In this document: positions 63,628 to 64,000 of the stretch, one piece after another
Layout of the letters: each line of letters starts with the position of its first letter
Numbering within the stretch: position 1 is the first letter of the stretch
Source of the DNA: Haloferax marinisediminis
GTDB taxonomy: Archaea; Halobacteriota; Halobacteria; Halobacteriales; Haloferacaceae
Direction of reading: 5' to 3'
DNA: 64,000 bases
Assembly (NCBI RefSeq): GCF_009674585.1
Contig: NZ_WKJP01000005.1
Coordinates: 1-64,000 of the forward strand
Notes under the pieces: generated by a model
Seen by the model: the letters and a program-made list of their open reading frames with translations, nothing else
Databases searched by the model: none
What the model was told of the DNA's origin: nothing
Position numbers and translations under genes: made by a program

Positions 63628-64000
63628 CTACGCCCCCGAGTGTGCGAGTCTGTCGGTGGCCTCGTCGAGGTCGTCTTCCATCGTGTCTACCTCGTCGTCG
63701 ACGTGGTCGATGAGGAGGCTGACCTCGGAAATCTTCGCCGTCTGCTCTTCGGACGCGGCCGCGACCTGATTGATTTCGCTTGCAACCTCTTCGGCACCTC
63801 GAGACGTCTCGTCGACGAGGCTGGCGACCTCTTCCGTGCTGGCAGCCTGCTGGTCGGTTGCACGGGCGACTTCTTCGGCGCCTTCGGCAGCCTCTCCGAC
63901 AGCAACGTCGATGCTTCGAAGTGCGGACACCGCAGCGTCGACTTCCGAGAGCCCTTCGTTGACCTCTTCGTTCGCCTCCTGAATGTTGTCGACGGTGGTC
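63628..64000 (-). CDS. Methyl-accepting chemotaxis transducer, C-terminal part
   Basis: 124 residues are visible, ending at the TAG at 63628-63630; the gene continues beyond the right edge. The sequence is a long coiled coil with Glu/Ala-rich heptads and candidate methylation sites (ATDQQAASTEEVASLV, EINQVAAASEEQTAKI). It is the C-terminal end of the cytoplasmic four-helix bundle. The sensor part and any membrane helices lie outside the window. Confidence 0.88.
   Translation of the reverse strand, partial: TTVDNIQEANEEVNEGLSEVDAAVSALRSIDVAVGEAAEGAEEVARATDQQAASTEEVASLVDETSRGAEEVASEINQVAAASEEQTAKISEVSLLIDHVDDEVDTMEDDLDEATDRLAHSGA

Noticed and set aside
1-64000. tRNA, rRNA, CRISPR arrays and insertion sequences
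   Set aside because: No cloverleaf-like segment, regularly spaced repeats or transposase motif was noticed in the gaps; this was by eye, so a tRNA scan could still find one.

Overview
The window is haloarchaeal, most likely Haloferax or a close relative (inference). Proteins are strongly acidic, codons favour C or G at third positions, and several genes have TATA boxes 25-35 bases before the start codon, as in leaderless transcripts. It carries families typical of haloarchaea: HTH-10 (bacterio-opsin-activator type) regulators, DUF7344-type winged helices, a HalOD1 output protein, a DICT sensory protein and a zinc-finger protein of the family I know as HVO_A0556. The order acyl-CoA synthetase, cbiP, that zinc finger, then the hut operon resembles from memory the pHV4 region of Haloferax volcanii; this was not checked. 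I see no rRNA, tRNA, CRISPR array or transposase.

Layout. 1-3.8 kb: an M24 creatinase-like protein, a DUF1028 protein and small zinc-finger proteins. 3.8-11 kb: a PAS/GAF/HTH-10 sensor-regulator, a CoA-disulfide-reductase-like flavoprotein, thioredoxin, a DoxX membrane protein and an acyl-CoA synthetase. 11-19.1 kb: cobyric acid synthase, then a tightly coupled histidine-utilisation operon (hutU-hutG-hutI-hutH) with a divergent HTH-10 regulator. 19.1-23.2 kb: a lower-GC gap with nine GGGTGTA/TACACCC motifs, a two-gene operon for a large acidic coiled-coil protein and an unknown partner, and a VOC-fold protein. 23.5-24.8 kb: an MFS transporter.

24.9-42.8 kb is the most interesting part, an 18-kb catabolic island. 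A minus-strand operon encodes a SnoaL-like protein, a luciferase-like monooxygenase, an isochorismatase-family amidase, a hydantoinase-like amidohydrolase, a CaiB-type CoA-transferase, an HMG-CoA-lyase-like enzyme and a two-subunit LeuC/LeuD-type hydratase. Divergent from it lie a flavoprotein reductase, a complete branched-chain-type ABC importer, two tandem MmgE/PrpD proteins and an IclR regulator. Read together (inference), an imported cyclic amide, imide or N-heterocycle would be oxidised, ring-opened and deamidated to an unsaturated dicarboxylate, which would be hydrated, turned into a CoA ester and cleaved to central metabolites.

43-64 kb is mostly housekeeping and signalling: a GMP-reductase/IMPDH-family enzyme; amino-sugar nucleotide genes (two GlmU-like nucleotidyltransferases, GlmS, GlmM); Rrf2, HxlR, PadR and two DUF7344-type proteins (the latter with membrane segments); a DICT protein; a NosL-family lipoprotein; a HalOD1 protein; an F420-dependent NADP-reductase-like protein; a second MFS transporter; CheW and the end of a chemotaxis transducer that runs off the right edge.
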